From NCBI RefSeq assembly GCF_036346855.1, contig NZ_CP107841.1, positions 2,546,001-2,610,000 of the forward strand: a stretch of DNA of 64,000 bases. Direction: 5' to 3'. A model generated the notes under the pieces. It saw only the letters and a list, made by a program, of their open reading frames with translations. It did not search any database and had not been told where the DNA came from. The stretch comes from Streptomyces europaeiscabiei. Its GTDB lineage: Bacteria; Actinomycetota; Actinomycetes; Streptomycetales; Streptomycetaceae. Every line of letters starts with the position of its first letter. The stretch's first letter is position 1. The translations under genes and the position numbers were made by a program. Positions 49,353 to 57,540 of the stretch are shown here, piece by piece.

Positions 49353-49667
49353 ACCCACCCGTTGTCCCAAGGCATGCGCAAGATCCCCTGCCGTCACGTG
49401 ACACAACTCCGCGCTTCTTCGAACGAGGAGCTGGTGAGCAGGGATCACCGTGTCCCCTCCGGACTGCCCCATCTGTCACATGGGGTAATGCTCTGGTCTG
49501 ACATGGGAGCTCGCTTCACTCTCCCCCAGGGCACGAGCCCTCCGGACCCGGCCCCTCGTCGTGCTCACGGTCATCTCGACCACCTGGCGGGGACGGTCTG
49601 GTCACCCTGGTTCGCCATGGCGGGCCCTGGAGTGTCGGGTACGGGCGCGGAGAGCGCAGGGAAGTCA
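49353..49667. other. Intergenic, no gene seen
   Basis: About 315 bp between the regulator and the TetR gene. The plus-strand frame is open but its translation has no recognisable features and continues antisense to TetR. No strong hairpin was found. Confidence 0.5.
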
Positions 49668-50276
49668 TCACGGGGCGTCGCCTTCTGTGAGGGGCTGACG
49701 CAGGGGTGCGATTCCCGCGTGCACCAGACGGAGGAACAACGCCCTCCGCTGCTGCCGCAACTGCGGGTCCGCGCTCGTCTTCTTCAGCCCGTCCGCGACC
49801 GCGAGGAGGAGAAGCACGATGTCCTCGGCGGTCGCGTCGGAGGTCGAGAACTGCACTTCTCCCGCTGCCGCGGCGGTATGCAGCGCGGAGGCGAGCCGGA
49901 CGACCAGGGCCGCATGGGCCTCGCCGGCGATGTCCCCGGCGACGTCGAGACTCGCATCGAGGACTTCCCCGCCGTGCACGCTCGACGAGATCTGTGCCAG
50001 GAGTCCCTCGAAGTAGGCGGCCATCGCGGCATCGACTCGGGACAGCACGTCGCCCTGCTGGGTGAGAGCAGTGTCCACCTCGCCGAGTGCCCGGGAGTGC
50101 GCCCGGCGGGACCCTGCCCGGAAGAGATCTTCCTTGCTGGGGAAATGCAGGTACAGGGCAGCCCGGGACATCCCGGCGGCACGGGCCACGTCCTGCATGG
50201 TGGTCTTGCCGTAGCCGTACCGACAGAAGGCGGTCAGTGCGGCATCGAGGATGTGTTCCGTTCGGTCGTCTGCCAT
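49668..50276 (-). CDS. TetR-family transcriptional regulator
   Basis: 202-aa repressor. The N-terminal helix-turn-helix is TEHILDAALTAFCRYGYGKTTMQDVARAAGMSRAALYLHFPSKEDLF, followed by a divergent ligand-binding domain rich in Ala and Leu. ATG 50276 gives MADDRTEHIL and is preferred over upstream codons. It is divergent from an NTF2-like gene with an inverted repeat between them, the standard arrangement for autoregulation and control of the neighbour. Confidence 0.92.
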   Translation of the reverse strand: MADDRTEHILDAALTAFCRYGYGKTTMQDVARAAGMSRAALYLHFPSKEDLFRAGSRRAHSRALGEVDTALTQQGDVLSRVDAAMAAYFEGLLAQISSSVHGGEVLDASLDVAGDIAGEAHAALVVRLASALHTAAAAGEVQFSTSDATAEDIVLLLLAVADGLKKTSADPQLRQQRRALFLRLVHAGIAPLRQPLTEGDAP

Positions 50277-50294
50277 GCTGTGATCCTGACGCAA

Positions 50295-50319
50295 TGGACT
50301 CCCAGCGTCAACGAGTCCA
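50295..50319. promoter_or_regulatory. Candidate TetR operator
   Basis: TGGACTC (50295-50301) and GAGTCCA (50313-50319) form a perfect 7-bp inverted repeat, 19 bp upstream of the tetR-like start and 69 bp upstream of the NTF2-like gene. Confidence 0.6.
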
Positions 50320-50387
50320 ATTTGGCTGGTCATCTCGGGTTCCATACTCAGTGCCCGGCCCCTCAACCCATCAGGAGCAAAGGCCCC

Positions 50388-50813
50388 ATGACGCAGACAG
50401 CAGCCGTCCCGGCCGGTGGTGCGATCGCCGAGCAGATCCGCGACGTCGAGCGGGCCAGGCTCCGAGCGCTCGTCGCAGGCGACATCCGTGCCGCTTCCGA
50501 GCTGCACGCACCCGACTTCCAGCTCGTCACCCCCGTCGGCCACGTGCTGCCCAAGGACGCATACCTCCAGGCGATCGCGACCGGAGACATCGACTACGTG
50601 GAATGGGAACCCGGCCCCATCGACGTCCGCATTCACGGGAACGCAGCCGTCATCCGCTACCAGGCCACGCTGGAGGTGATCTTCAAGCACCACCGGGTAC
50701 CCCGCGCGAGCTACTGGCACACCGACACCTATGAGAACGCAGACGGCCAGTGGCAAGCGGTCTGGTCCCAGGCAACCGCGATCGCGCAGATGACAGAGCG
50801 CCCCCTCCCGTAG
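50388..50813 (+). CDS. NTF2-like (SnoaL/DUF4440) protein
   Basis: 141-aa small cone-fold protein with AEQIRDVERARLRALVAGDIRAASELHAPDFQLVTP, YVEWEPGPIDVRIHGNAAVIRYQ and a C-terminal YWHTDTYENADGQWQAVWSQAT strand pair, as in DUF4440/ketosteroid-isomerase-like proteins. ATG 50388 is preceded by AGGAGC. It may be an enzyme acting on a small hydrophobic molecule that also serves as the TetR ligand; the substrate is unknown. Confidence 0.87.
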   Translation: MTQTAAVPAGGAIAEQIRDVERARLRALVAGDIRAASELHAPDFQLVTPVGHVLPKDAYLQAIATGDIDYVEWEPGPIDVRIHGNAAVIRYQATLEVIFKHHRVPRASYWHTDTYENADGQWQAVWSQATAIAQMTERPLP

Positions 50814-50848
50814 CGGACCCGGACCGCCGGATCCGAGAAGGGGGGCAC

Positions 50849-50884
50849 ATGACCGATCAGATCAGGGAGCGTTTCTTCCGATGA
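50849..50884 (+). CDS. Possible 11-residue leader peptide
   Basis: ATG 50849 opens a short frame, MTDQIRERFFR, whose TGA overlaps the ATG of the histone-fold gene (ATGA, 50881-50884). GAAGGGGGG lies just upstream, a better ribosome site than any directly before 50881, so the leader may deliver ribosomes to the main gene. Confidence 0.4.
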   Translation: MTDQIRERFFR

Positions 50885-51651
50885 CCGCACAGCCCGCACG
50901 CCCTGAGCGCAGCGGTCCCGAGACCGCCTCGGTCATGGATGTCTCGCCGTTCAAGCCTTCTCTCGTCAAAGCGGTGTTCAGGGACGTGACCTCGATGCAC
51001 GTCTCTCGGTCGGCCGCGTGGGCCGCCGCGTCGGTGACGCGGACAGTGCTGACGGAGATCATCGACGGCGCGAAGAGAGCGGCGGCGGAGGAGGCCCGGA
51101 AGAAGCTGATTCCCGGGGACCTTCTCTCGGCGATCGACCGGAACGTCGAGCTCGAGGTGGGGGACAAATGGTACGACCACAGCCCGACGTTTCGAGGCCT
51201 GACCGGTGTCCTGTACGACGCCGAGGGTGTCATCGTGCCTTCTCGTAAGCGCAGCAGGTCGCACAAACCGAGTGCCGTGGTCGGCGCCCACAGGTTCGAG
51301 GCCGGGGTCAAGAAGCTGCTGCGGAGCCGAGGGGCGACGGCCGTCCCGGCGATGGTCCGCGACCTGGACGGAATCGCGAGCGTGTTCCTGACGGACCTCG
51401 CCCGGGACGCGGCCATGGTCGTCCGCGAGGGCGGGGTCAAACGTTTCGGTGCGGTCACCCTGGTGACGTCGGGCGAACCGGCCCCACCTCCGTTCCTCAA
51501 GGATTCCCTCCGGGCCCTGTCCGCCCGCAGGGGGGACGGGCGGACCATCGGCAGGGATGACATCCTGGCCGCCACCACGATTCAGTTGTTCGGCGGCAAC
51601 CTCAGGCAGCGAGCCCTCACCGAGGCACGTGAGGCGACACAGAACACCTGA
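50881..51651 (+). CDS. Putative bacterial histone doublet (H2A-like plus H2B-like folds)
   Basis: 256-aa basic protein of no family I can name. Residues 22-95 read as a histone fold: helix PFKPSLVKAVFRDV, a long helix SAAWAAASVTRTVLTEIIDG continuing to EEARKK, then LIPGDLLSAIDRNVEL, which mirrors eukaryotic H2A IIPRHLQLAIRNDEEL. A basic linker, RKRSRSHK (122-129), leads to a second fold at 138-254: RFEAGVKKLLRSR, the helix DLDGIASVFLTDLARDAAMV, a 37-residue insert, then TIGRDDILAATTIQL and FGGNLRQRALTEAREATQ. That last part parallels H2B TITSREIQTAVRLLL and PGELAKHAVSEGTKAV. It may bind and compact DNA. The gene lies in the island segment with the stress genes. The match is by eye only. Confidence 0.68.
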   Translation: MTAQPARPERSGPETASVMDVSPFKPSLVKAVFRDVTSMHVSRSAAWAAASVTRTVLTEIIDGAKRAAAEEARKKLIPGDLLSAIDRNVELEVGDKWYDHSPTFRGLTGVLYDAEGVIVPSRKRSRSHKPSAVVGAHRFEAGVKKLLRSRGATAVPAMVRDLDGIASVFLTDLARDAAMVVREGGVKRFGAVTLVTSGEPAPPPFLKDSLRALSARRGDGRTIGRDDILAATTIQLFGGNLRQRALTEAREATQNT

Positions 51652-51852
51652 GCCGGCTGCCTGGATGGGTATCTGAAGAACGAGTTCAATGTTTTCCAGG
51701 GCAGGCCGAAAGCGGATGGCTCGGTGAGGTGGGTGTCGAGTCACGCTGTTGTCGCGGTGACACTCCGCAACCGCTCCCCGAGATCTGCGCCAGAATCCCT
51801 CTCGCGAACAGAGCCAAGCAGTCCAGAGCTCGCGGTCGCAGGCACCCCCAGG

Positions 51853-52036
51853 CTTCCCGGGCGATCCTGGAAGGACAACACGTCCGGAAGAGTTCAACTC
51901 CCTCATGGACGGCCTGGAGACCAAGGTCTTCGACGTCCTGCCCGACGAGACGTGGATCTACCCCGGCCACGGCAACGACACCACCATCGGCACGGAGCGG
52001 CCCCACCTCGCGGAGTGGCGCGCACGAGGCTGGTAA
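51853..52036 (+). pseudogene. Second copy of the MBL hydrolase 3' end
   Basis: The sequence is nearly identical to 46367-46550 (shifted by about 5,486 bp), encoding EEFNSLMDGLETKVFDVLPD and the terminal YPGHGNDTTIG...EWRARGW with the same TAA. Similarity continues to about 52095 through the terminator. It has no start codon or metal-binding N-terminal part. Stretches of more than 55 and about 80 bp are identical to the intact gene, so the duplication is recent or under gene conversion. Confidence 0.9.
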
Positions 52037-52095
52037 CCCGTCCGACGACGACCGCCCCCGTTTCGAAACCGAAGCGGGGGCGAACGCGCGTTCGG

Positions 52096-52596
52096 GCCCG
52101 CCGGCGCTCGGGGAGCGTGATGCCCACGGACGGTGGCGTCCAGAGCTCCGTCGCTGACGCCAGCAGCCGTGACCGCCGGAGGCGGGGGGACGGTTCCATG
52201 GGTTGCGGTCTCCTGGGCCGGGTGGTGATTCGGTCGGGTGACCTGACAGGTCAGAACGGCGGGCCGTTGGGGTCGAGGGGCTTGCGGCGAGAGCTGTCGC
52301 CGGTCCTGCACTCGCCCTTCGAGGGCCCGCACGGCGCCGCCGACACGAGCTGCTGTCCAAGGTGCTGCGGTACACCGAGGGCTGGGCCTCCGTCGAACTG
52401 GACCAGGACGAGGAAGCGGCGGCCGACCGCGTTATGTGGAACGCGCCGCGCGCGGCCATCGGCTACCCGCACGAGGCGGCGCTGACGACCTGATGGGGCA
52501 TCGGACCGGGCGGCCGCGGACGACGGCGGGCGTCGTCCGCGGCCGTAACTCGGCGGGGGGTGCGCCCCGCCGGTCGGTCGGCAGGGCGCCAGGCGC
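52096..52596. other. Remnant DNA, possible gene tail at 52339-52493
   Basis: No complete gene. From 52339 the plus strand encodes RRRHELLSKVLRYTEGWASV and continues to DRVMWNAPRAAIGYPHEAAL before a stop at about 52493. It looks like the C-terminal end of a lost protein gene of unknown family. Confidence 0.35.
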
Positions 52597-52740
52597 TCAG
52601 TCCTCCTGCTGCTCGGCAGCCGCCTCCTGGCGGCAGCGGGCACACTGCGTGAGGCAGCGCGTCGGGAGCGGTTGGTCCGGCGGATCGAGCAGAACCGCGT
52701 GGCTGCCGGGGTGGCCGCAGATGGTGCACTTCATGGTCAT
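52597..52740 (-). CDS. Small Cys-rich (zinc-ribbon-like) protein
   Basis: 47-aa protein, MTMKCTICGHPGSHAVLLDP continuing to RCLTQCARCRQEAAAEQQED. Two CxxC pairs (CTIC and CARC) plus an extra Cys suggest a zinc ribbon. ATG 52740 follows AGAGGTG at good spacing. The adjacent stretch upstream, in the same orientation, is the tail of the integrase pseudogene. The function is unknown; size and composition suggest a DNA- or protein-binding accessory protein. Confidence 0.65.
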   Translation of the reverse strand: MTMKCTICGHPGSHAVLLDPPDQPLPTRCLTQCARCRQEAAAEQQED

Positions 52741-52807
52741 CACCTCTTTCCTCACCCCTTCTGCGGGAAGAAGGGCCCAGCACAGTACGACCCAGCCGTG
52801 ACCTGCG

Positions 52808-53172
52808 TCACAGGCCGACGCGACCAGCGGGGAGTTCTCCACGCGGTCCACGTCGTCCATGTACCGGGCCAGGACGCGGGAACCATCAACCCATCCGCCC
52901 GCGCGCGATCTCCAACGGGTCGTGCCCGGCAGCCCGGGCGGCAGTGGCGAAGCTGCTGCGGAGGGAGTGCCGGGACCAGTCGCCGGAGAGGCCAGCGGCG
53001 ATGGCCAGGCGCTCGACGACCTCGGCGGCGGCCTCAGTGGTCATCCGCCCGGCCGGGTCCACGATGATGCGGCCGTGCCGGGTCATCGGCGGGGCGATGC
53101 GGCACCAGAGGTCGACGCGGACAAACAGTGAGCCGCCGGAGAGGCCGGCGGCTGTGAGGGCGGCGAGGTAAT
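52808..53172 (-). pseudogene. Truncated, frameshifted tyrosine recombinase
   Basis: Homologous to the last 120 residues of the integrase at 57541-58656: IAPPMTRHGRIIVDPAGRMT, HSLRSSFATAARAAGHDPLE and the tail YMDDVDRVENSPLV. A 2-bp loss in the CGCGCGCGATC stretch (near 52900) shifts the frame before the catalytic Tyr, and similarity stops abruptly at about 53172, so the N-terminal two thirds is missing. It is a relic of an earlier element next to MBL copy 2. Confidence 0.85.
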
Positions 53173-53231
53173 CGATCGAGATCTTCCCTGCATAGTGCTG
53201 TGACCGGGAGGGTTCGCCGGGGTCAGCTCGA

Positions 53232-53801
53232 TCAGTCCGAGCGTGCTGCTTCCCACCTCCATGAGGTTTGGCGAGGGAGGCCGTCGAGTTCTCCGCGGCC
53301 GGTGCACCAGAGGAGTACCAAGGTGGGGTCTCCGGGCGGGGCGGCGGGGAAGAGCCGGTTGAGTACTGCTGTGCTCAGCGGTGCTGGTGGTAGCCAGTCC
53401 ACGGACAGTCCCTGCGTGATGTCGTAGGTGTGCAGCAGTGTTTCGGCGACGCCCATCGCCGCGAACCCTTCGGGGTCGCACGGGCCCCAGTGCCAGGCCC
53501 GCAGGGTCGGGCTGGCTGTGGCCAGGGCGCTGCTGAGCAGTCCGCCGCAGGCGGTGACGGCCTGGAGTACTTCGGCCGGCGAGGCAGTGGGGCGAACGTT
53601 CAGGTCGATGGGAAGGTAGGCGTCGGCGGGCTGTGCTGCCAGCTGCCCTGCGTAGGCCAGCAGGTCGTGGCCGATGTGGGCTGCTGTTTGCCAGCAGGTC
53701 CATTCGAGCGGCCCCGCCGGCACCGTCCAGTCCTCGGCGGTATGGGGGCCAAGCACCCGCAGCATCTCTGCCACGGCGGCGTCGACGTCCTGATGGTCCA
53801 T
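53232..53801 (-). CDS. DinB/maleylpyruvate isomerase-like protein
   Basis: 189-aa protein with the mycothiol-dependent isomerase fold: MDHQDVDAAVAEMLRVLG, GPLEWTCWQTAAHIGHDLLAYAGQL with the metal-site His, and MGVAETLLHTYDITQGL with two more His. ATG 53801 follows GAGGAG. It resembles TIGR03083-type proteins of antibiotic-resistance or detoxification context. It is flanked by recombinase and transposase remnants and is probably an accessory cargo gene. Confidence 0.8.
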   Translation of the reverse strand: MDHQDVDAAVAEMLRVLGPHTAEDWTVPAGPLEWTCWQTAAHIGHDLLAYAGQLAAQPADAYLPIDLNVRPTASPAEVLQAVTACGGLLSSALATASPTLRAWHWGPCDPEGFAAMGVAETLLHTYDITQGLSVDWLPPAPLSTAVLNRLFPAAPPGDPTLVLLWCTGRGELDGLPRQTSWRWEAARSD

Positions 53802-53856
53802 GCAGAGCTCCTCGCGGTCCGTGTTGTGGCAGTGGGCTGTGCCGGTTGTCGATCCT

Positions 53857-54690
53857 TCACGCTGCCAGGCATCTGGCACGTCCGCCCCAGCGGATGCCTT
53901 TCTCGCTGCGGATGCGGGCACGCTCTCGGCGTTGCGCGGCGAGCACGTCGGGGTGGCGGGCGTTGGCGTTGCGCCAGCACAGGTAGCGGTGCAGGACCCG
54001 GGTCTGTGCGGGGTGGCTGCGATGCTGGGAGTTGGCCAGGGTGAACTGCCGCAGCGGTCCGAAGTGGGCCTCGATCGGGTTGGCCCAGGAGGCGTAGGTC
54101 GGGGTGAAGCACAGCTCGACCTTGTTCTTCTTCGCCCAGCAGCGGATGTCCGCACCGGTGTGGGCGGAGAGGTTGTCCAAGATGATGTAGATCGGGGCGC
54201 CGTCGGGTCGGGCGGCGCGGATCGACTTCAGCGCCGCCAGGGTGTTGGCGGTGCCTTTGCGGCGGCGGTTGACGCCCCACAGCCGGTCGTCGCCGACGGA
54301 GTAGCAGCCGTGGAAGTAGGTGACGCCGTGGGTGCGGCGGTAGGTCGCCGGCAGCCGGTCGGGCCTGCCCTGTTTCGCCCAGCAAGAGCCCGCGGTGGGC
54401 CGGATCCCCAGCGGCCCGAACTCGTCGAAGGCGAACACCCGGCCAGGGAAGTGCTCCAGCACGTGCTCGATCCGGTCGAGCTTGGCGTCGCGCTCGGGGT
54501 CGGGAGATTCCTTCCAGGTCTTGGTGCGCTGGAAGGTAATGCCGCGGCGGCGGAGCAGGCACCGTAAGGCTTCCCGGCCGATGCGGATGACGCGTCCGTG
54601 GACTCGGCGCAGGTAGGCGGCGAGTTTGCGGATCGACCAGCGGGTGAAGAGCTGACCGAGCTTGCTGCTTCGGCCAGACGCTGCGCGGCG
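53857..54690 (-). pseudogene. IS630-family transposase, 5'-truncated
   Basis: DDE transposase with the catalytic residues in FAFDEFGPLGIRP (first Asp), YIILDNLSAHTG (second Asp) and ANPIEAHFGPLRQF (Glu). The N-terminal DNA-binding part is missing: coding similarity begins at TRWSIRKLAAYLRRVHGRVI, and the upstream part of the open frame is antisense to an ISAs1 remnant. Therefore it is unlikely to be functional. No terminal repeats were located. Confidence 0.8.
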
Positions 54691-55160
54691 GCCACGCCAT
54701 GGCATCACCGCGTTCCGGCCGCTGCTGGACCCGCTGGACCTGACCGGTGCGGTGGTGACCTTCGATTGAAGGCCGTCACTGTGCGAGGCTGCCGTTCCCG
54801 CACGCCGGCCAGGCACTGCAGATCGTCCGCCGGCGGCGCACGGTGCGCACCGGGAAGGTGTCACTCGAACGCGTCTACGCCATCACCAGCCTGACGGTTC
54901 ACCAGGCGACAGCCGCTGACCTGACGGAACGCGTGCGCGGGCACTGGGCCATCGAGAATCGTAAGCACCATGTCAGGGATGTGACGTTCGGGGAGGATGC
55001 CTCGCGGGTGCGGACCGGCAGCGCACCGCGGGCGATGGCCTCCCTGCGGAACCTGGCCATCGGCGCACTCCGCCTGGCGGGGCGGGACAACATCGCCGAG
55101 GGCCTGCGCCATCACGGGCGGTACATTACCCGGCCGCTGGCGATCCTCGGACTCACGTGA
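54689..55160 (+). pseudogene. ISAs1-family transposase remnant with internal deletion
   Basis: 54689-54766 encodes RHGITAFRPLLDPLDLTGAV, an internal piece of ISAs1 transposases, and then a stop. 54775-55160 encodes the C-terminal part ([56 protein letters not shown]) that contains the last catalytic Glu. The middle of the gene is lost. The IS630 remnant abuts its left edge, suggesting nested insertion and deletion. Confidence 0.8.
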
Positions 55161-55343
55161 TCATTCCCAGCCGATCGCGAGAACGACGGAGCCCTGACGT
55201 GGGACTGTCCCCGCAGCTGACTACCGCGCTCGTCGCCATCGTCGCCCCGCTCCAGGTTCTTTGACCGGAGCGCGCCGTCACGAAGGCCCGCGGCCCCTAC
55301 ACGGCCGGGGCGATGTGGTGGCGCAGATTCATCGGCCGGTCTT

Positions 55344-56216
55344 TCAGCCTGGGCGGAATGTGACCCGAATTCTGCGGTCTGTTGGAAGTACGAGCACGCT
55401 GCCGTCGGTCACCGCCCAGTTCTGCGGGATGATGAACATCCGACTGTTGGCTTCCGCGAGAAGACGCAGACCGTCGTAGCGATATCGGAACTCCTGGTTC
55501 GGGGCGGCTGCGGGCAGGATTGTTTCGCGGACCTGCTGATGGTTGAAGTAGAGGCGTTCCGTGGTGTCGATCGTCACTGCGGGGCGCAGCCACAGGTGAT
55601 CGGCGAGATATTCCGCGTCGTGGAAACCGTGGTTCTTCGCGTAAACGTGGGCCGCCCAGAATGAGGACAACGCGACCAAGGCCACGACGAGGGCCAACGC
55701 CAGCCGTTCGCGCGCGACCGGGTAGTCGGCGCCAACGAGCTTAAAGGACAGCACTCTGCCGTACATGAGCAGCACGAGGCCCCCACCGAGCAGCAGCGGT
55801 GTGTCCATAGCCCCAGCTCGCCACACCCGGAAGCCGCCCAGCATACCGAGCAGGAAGAGGATTAATCCGCAGGCTGAGAGTACATGCGGAAACAGTTGAA
55901 CTCGGGATGGTAGCGGCGCGGTTCGGTTTCCTAGGGCACAGACGGCGTAGTACATCAGGACACCGGCCAATGCGACAGTGAGTGCGGTTCCGGCCGGCAC
56001 ATACAGGGCTCCAGCACTGCGCAGCGCATAGTCCTGGGTGGAGAAACCGAGTGTTGCAGCATCGACGCCGAAGTACCCATAGAGTGCGTCGGTGTAGGCG
56101 AAGCCGAAGTAGAGCAGCAGAGCCCCGATGAACGTGGTGGGGGCGGCGATAGTGGCGAGTGTGCTGACCCAATTGCCCCACGAAGATGTTTCCGCACCGG
56201 AGTTGTCGTCGGCCAT
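55344..56216 (-). CDS. Polytopic membrane protein of unknown function
   Basis: 290-aa protein with about five transmembrane helices (TFIGALLLYFGFAY, PAGTALTVALAGVLMYYAVCAL, VLSACGLILFLLGML, PLLLGGGLVLLMYGR, LALALVVALVALSSFW). A 90-residue soluble C-terminal domain (TERLYFNHQQVRETIL, SRMFIIPQNWAVTDGSVLVL) is probably outside the membrane. It follows a lipoprotein gene by 24 bp in the same orientation and may form a complex with it. No family recognised. Confidence 0.78.
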   Translation of the reverse strand: MADDNSGAETSSWGNWVSTLATIAAPTTFIGALLLYFGFAYTDALYGYFGVDAATLGFSTQDYALRSAGALYVPAGTALTVALAGVLMYYAVCALGNRTAPLPSRVQLFPHVLSACGLILFLLGMLGGFRVWRAGAMDTPLLLGGGLVLLMYGRVLSFKLVGADYPVARERLALALVVALVALSSFWAAHVYAKNHGFHDAEYLADHLWLRPAVTIDTTERLYFNHQQVRETILPAAAPNQEFRYRYDGLRLLAEANSRMFIIPQNWAVTDGSVLVLPTDRRIRVTFRPG

Positions 56217-56240
56217 GCCGTCCCCTTCCTCTGGGCAGGC

Positions 56241-56933
56241 TCAGCCGAGGTCGTCGGAGGCGTCAGAGTCAGGCTCGCCGGGGGTTGTTCCGTCACCTGT
56301 GGGTGTCGGCGTGTCCGTGTCCGTGTCCGTGTCCGTGTCCGTGTCCGGCGAGGCATCGGTGTCGGGTGTAGTTTCGTCCTCTCCTGTGATAAACGCCTCC
56401 ATTTGGTCAACGGTCTCGTCCCTGACGCCGCCCTCATCGGTCAGGGTGACGCAGATTTGGCGCGGGCTCGACGTCACGTTCTCAGTCGAGAACTCGAACG
56501 ACGCTTCAGCCTCCCCTTGGGGTGGCACAGTGACGGTCTGGCTCGGCGGCGTTGCGGGTCTGTCCTCACCAGAGGTGCAGTCGACGGCAGTGACTTTCCC
56601 CACATACTCCGTCGCCGACGGATTGAGCACCTCCTTGATGTAGAACGGCCACCCCCCACCAAAAGTGTCGGAGAGCCGGCCAGCGCGGCTAAAGCCCCCA
56701 TCGTCCCTCTCTTCCTCCTCCTGCTGTTCGTCCCTCTTTTCCTGCTCCTGTTGTTCTTTCCTCTGCTCGTCGGACGTTGGGGTCGAGGTCCCGTCTGCGG
56801 ATACTTCCTGCCCTGATGGCTGATCGTCCGTCGTGGAACAACCGGCGAGGGGGGCGACGATGGCACACAGCAGGGAAAGCGCGAGCAGTACTCTGCCCGG
56901 CTCACCACTGCGACGGTTCTTCGCGTCTCTCAC
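56241..56933 (-). CDS. Lipoprotein with low-complexity linkers
   Basis: 230-aa predicted lipoprotein (LLALSLLCAIVAPLAGC lipobox) with a Glu/Gln/Lys charged linker, a small beta domain (WPFYIKEVLNPSATEYVGKV, FEFSTENVTSSPRQICVTLTD with paired Cys) and an Asp/Thr repeat tail. GTG 56933 follows GGGAGG by 6 bases. It is operonic with the membrane protein downstream. The tail is coded by a 6-bp microsatellite. Function unknown; surface exposed. Confidence 0.78.
   Translation of the reverse strand: MRDAKNRRSGEPGRVLLALSLLCAIVAPLAGCSTTDDQPSGQEVSADGTSTPTSDEQRKEQQEQEKRDEQQEEEERDDGGFSRAGRLSDTFGGGWPFYIKEVLNPSATEYVGKVTAVDCTSGEDRPATPPSQTVTVPPQGEAEASFEFSTENVTSSPRQICVTLTDEGGVRDETVDQMEAFITGEDETTPDTDASPDTDTDTDTDTDTPTPTGDGTTPGEPDSDASDDLG
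56311..56346. repeat. Hexanucleotide microsatellite GTGTCC x6
   Basis: Six perfect GTGTCC units in the plus strand encode the Thr-Asp tail of the lipoprotein. Copy changes keep the frame. Confidence 0.92.
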
Positions 56934-57540
56934 TGAAACCTCCCGATCCGGCGGTCTCCTTCTCGCCAGCCTCTAAGGGAAAATATGCGGTGTCAATTTC
57001 GACTGAAACCGCTATTCGGGTTAGCTTTTATGACCATTGAGCTTCTTCGAGCTGGTCACCGATCAGGTGACGGCTGACGAAGCGCAACGAGCGAGGCCCT
57101 CGGGCTGTTGATCGAGATGTCTGACGTCTCAATCACGTTGCTCGGGGGCCTCGTTGGTCATCTATCCTGCCGCACTCGACCTGCCCCATGCCCTCCGCTC
57201 GGCAGTCAGCCCACCACCCTGCGCGTACCTCATGACCGTGGTGTACCGCGACGATCACGACCTGTCAGCACCCCACGACTTCACGCAGTACAAGTCAGTA
57301 GACGGTCAGGGCCGAAGGCGGCCACATGGCGATCGTCGTGTTGCGCAAGCTACGCAAGGAACTGTCGGAGGACTTCGGCCCGGGCGACCGCTGTCGTTCA
57401 TCAAGGCGGTACACGCGGCACCAGGAACGGGTGAACTACCAGCCCCCGGGACCGGGCGCGATGGCTGCCTCCCAACATGAGGCCCTGGAAGTGCTCCGAC
57501 TGTGCTGCCGCGCTCCGGTCGGCGTAGTCCTCCGGAGCGG
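56934..57540. other. Remnant-rich intergenic stretch with IS5-like tip
   Basis: No complete gene. At about 57150-57190 the plus strand encodes VIYPAALDLPHALRSAV, resembling the N-terminus of an IS5-type transposase, after which similarity ends. The GC content dips at 56980-57040. The piece at 57329-57450 encodes a short basic frame (MAIVVLRKLRKELSEDFG) of unknown origin. Confidence 0.4.

Noticed and set aside
49362..50387. Upstream extension of the NTF2-like gene's open frame
   Set aside because: It runs antisense through the TetR gene; ATG 50388 with AGGAGC upstream gives the normal NTF2-like length.
54691..54864. N-terminal extension of the IS630 open frame
   Set aside because: This part is antisense to the ISAs1 remnant and shows no transposase similarity; the IS630 gene is truncated here.
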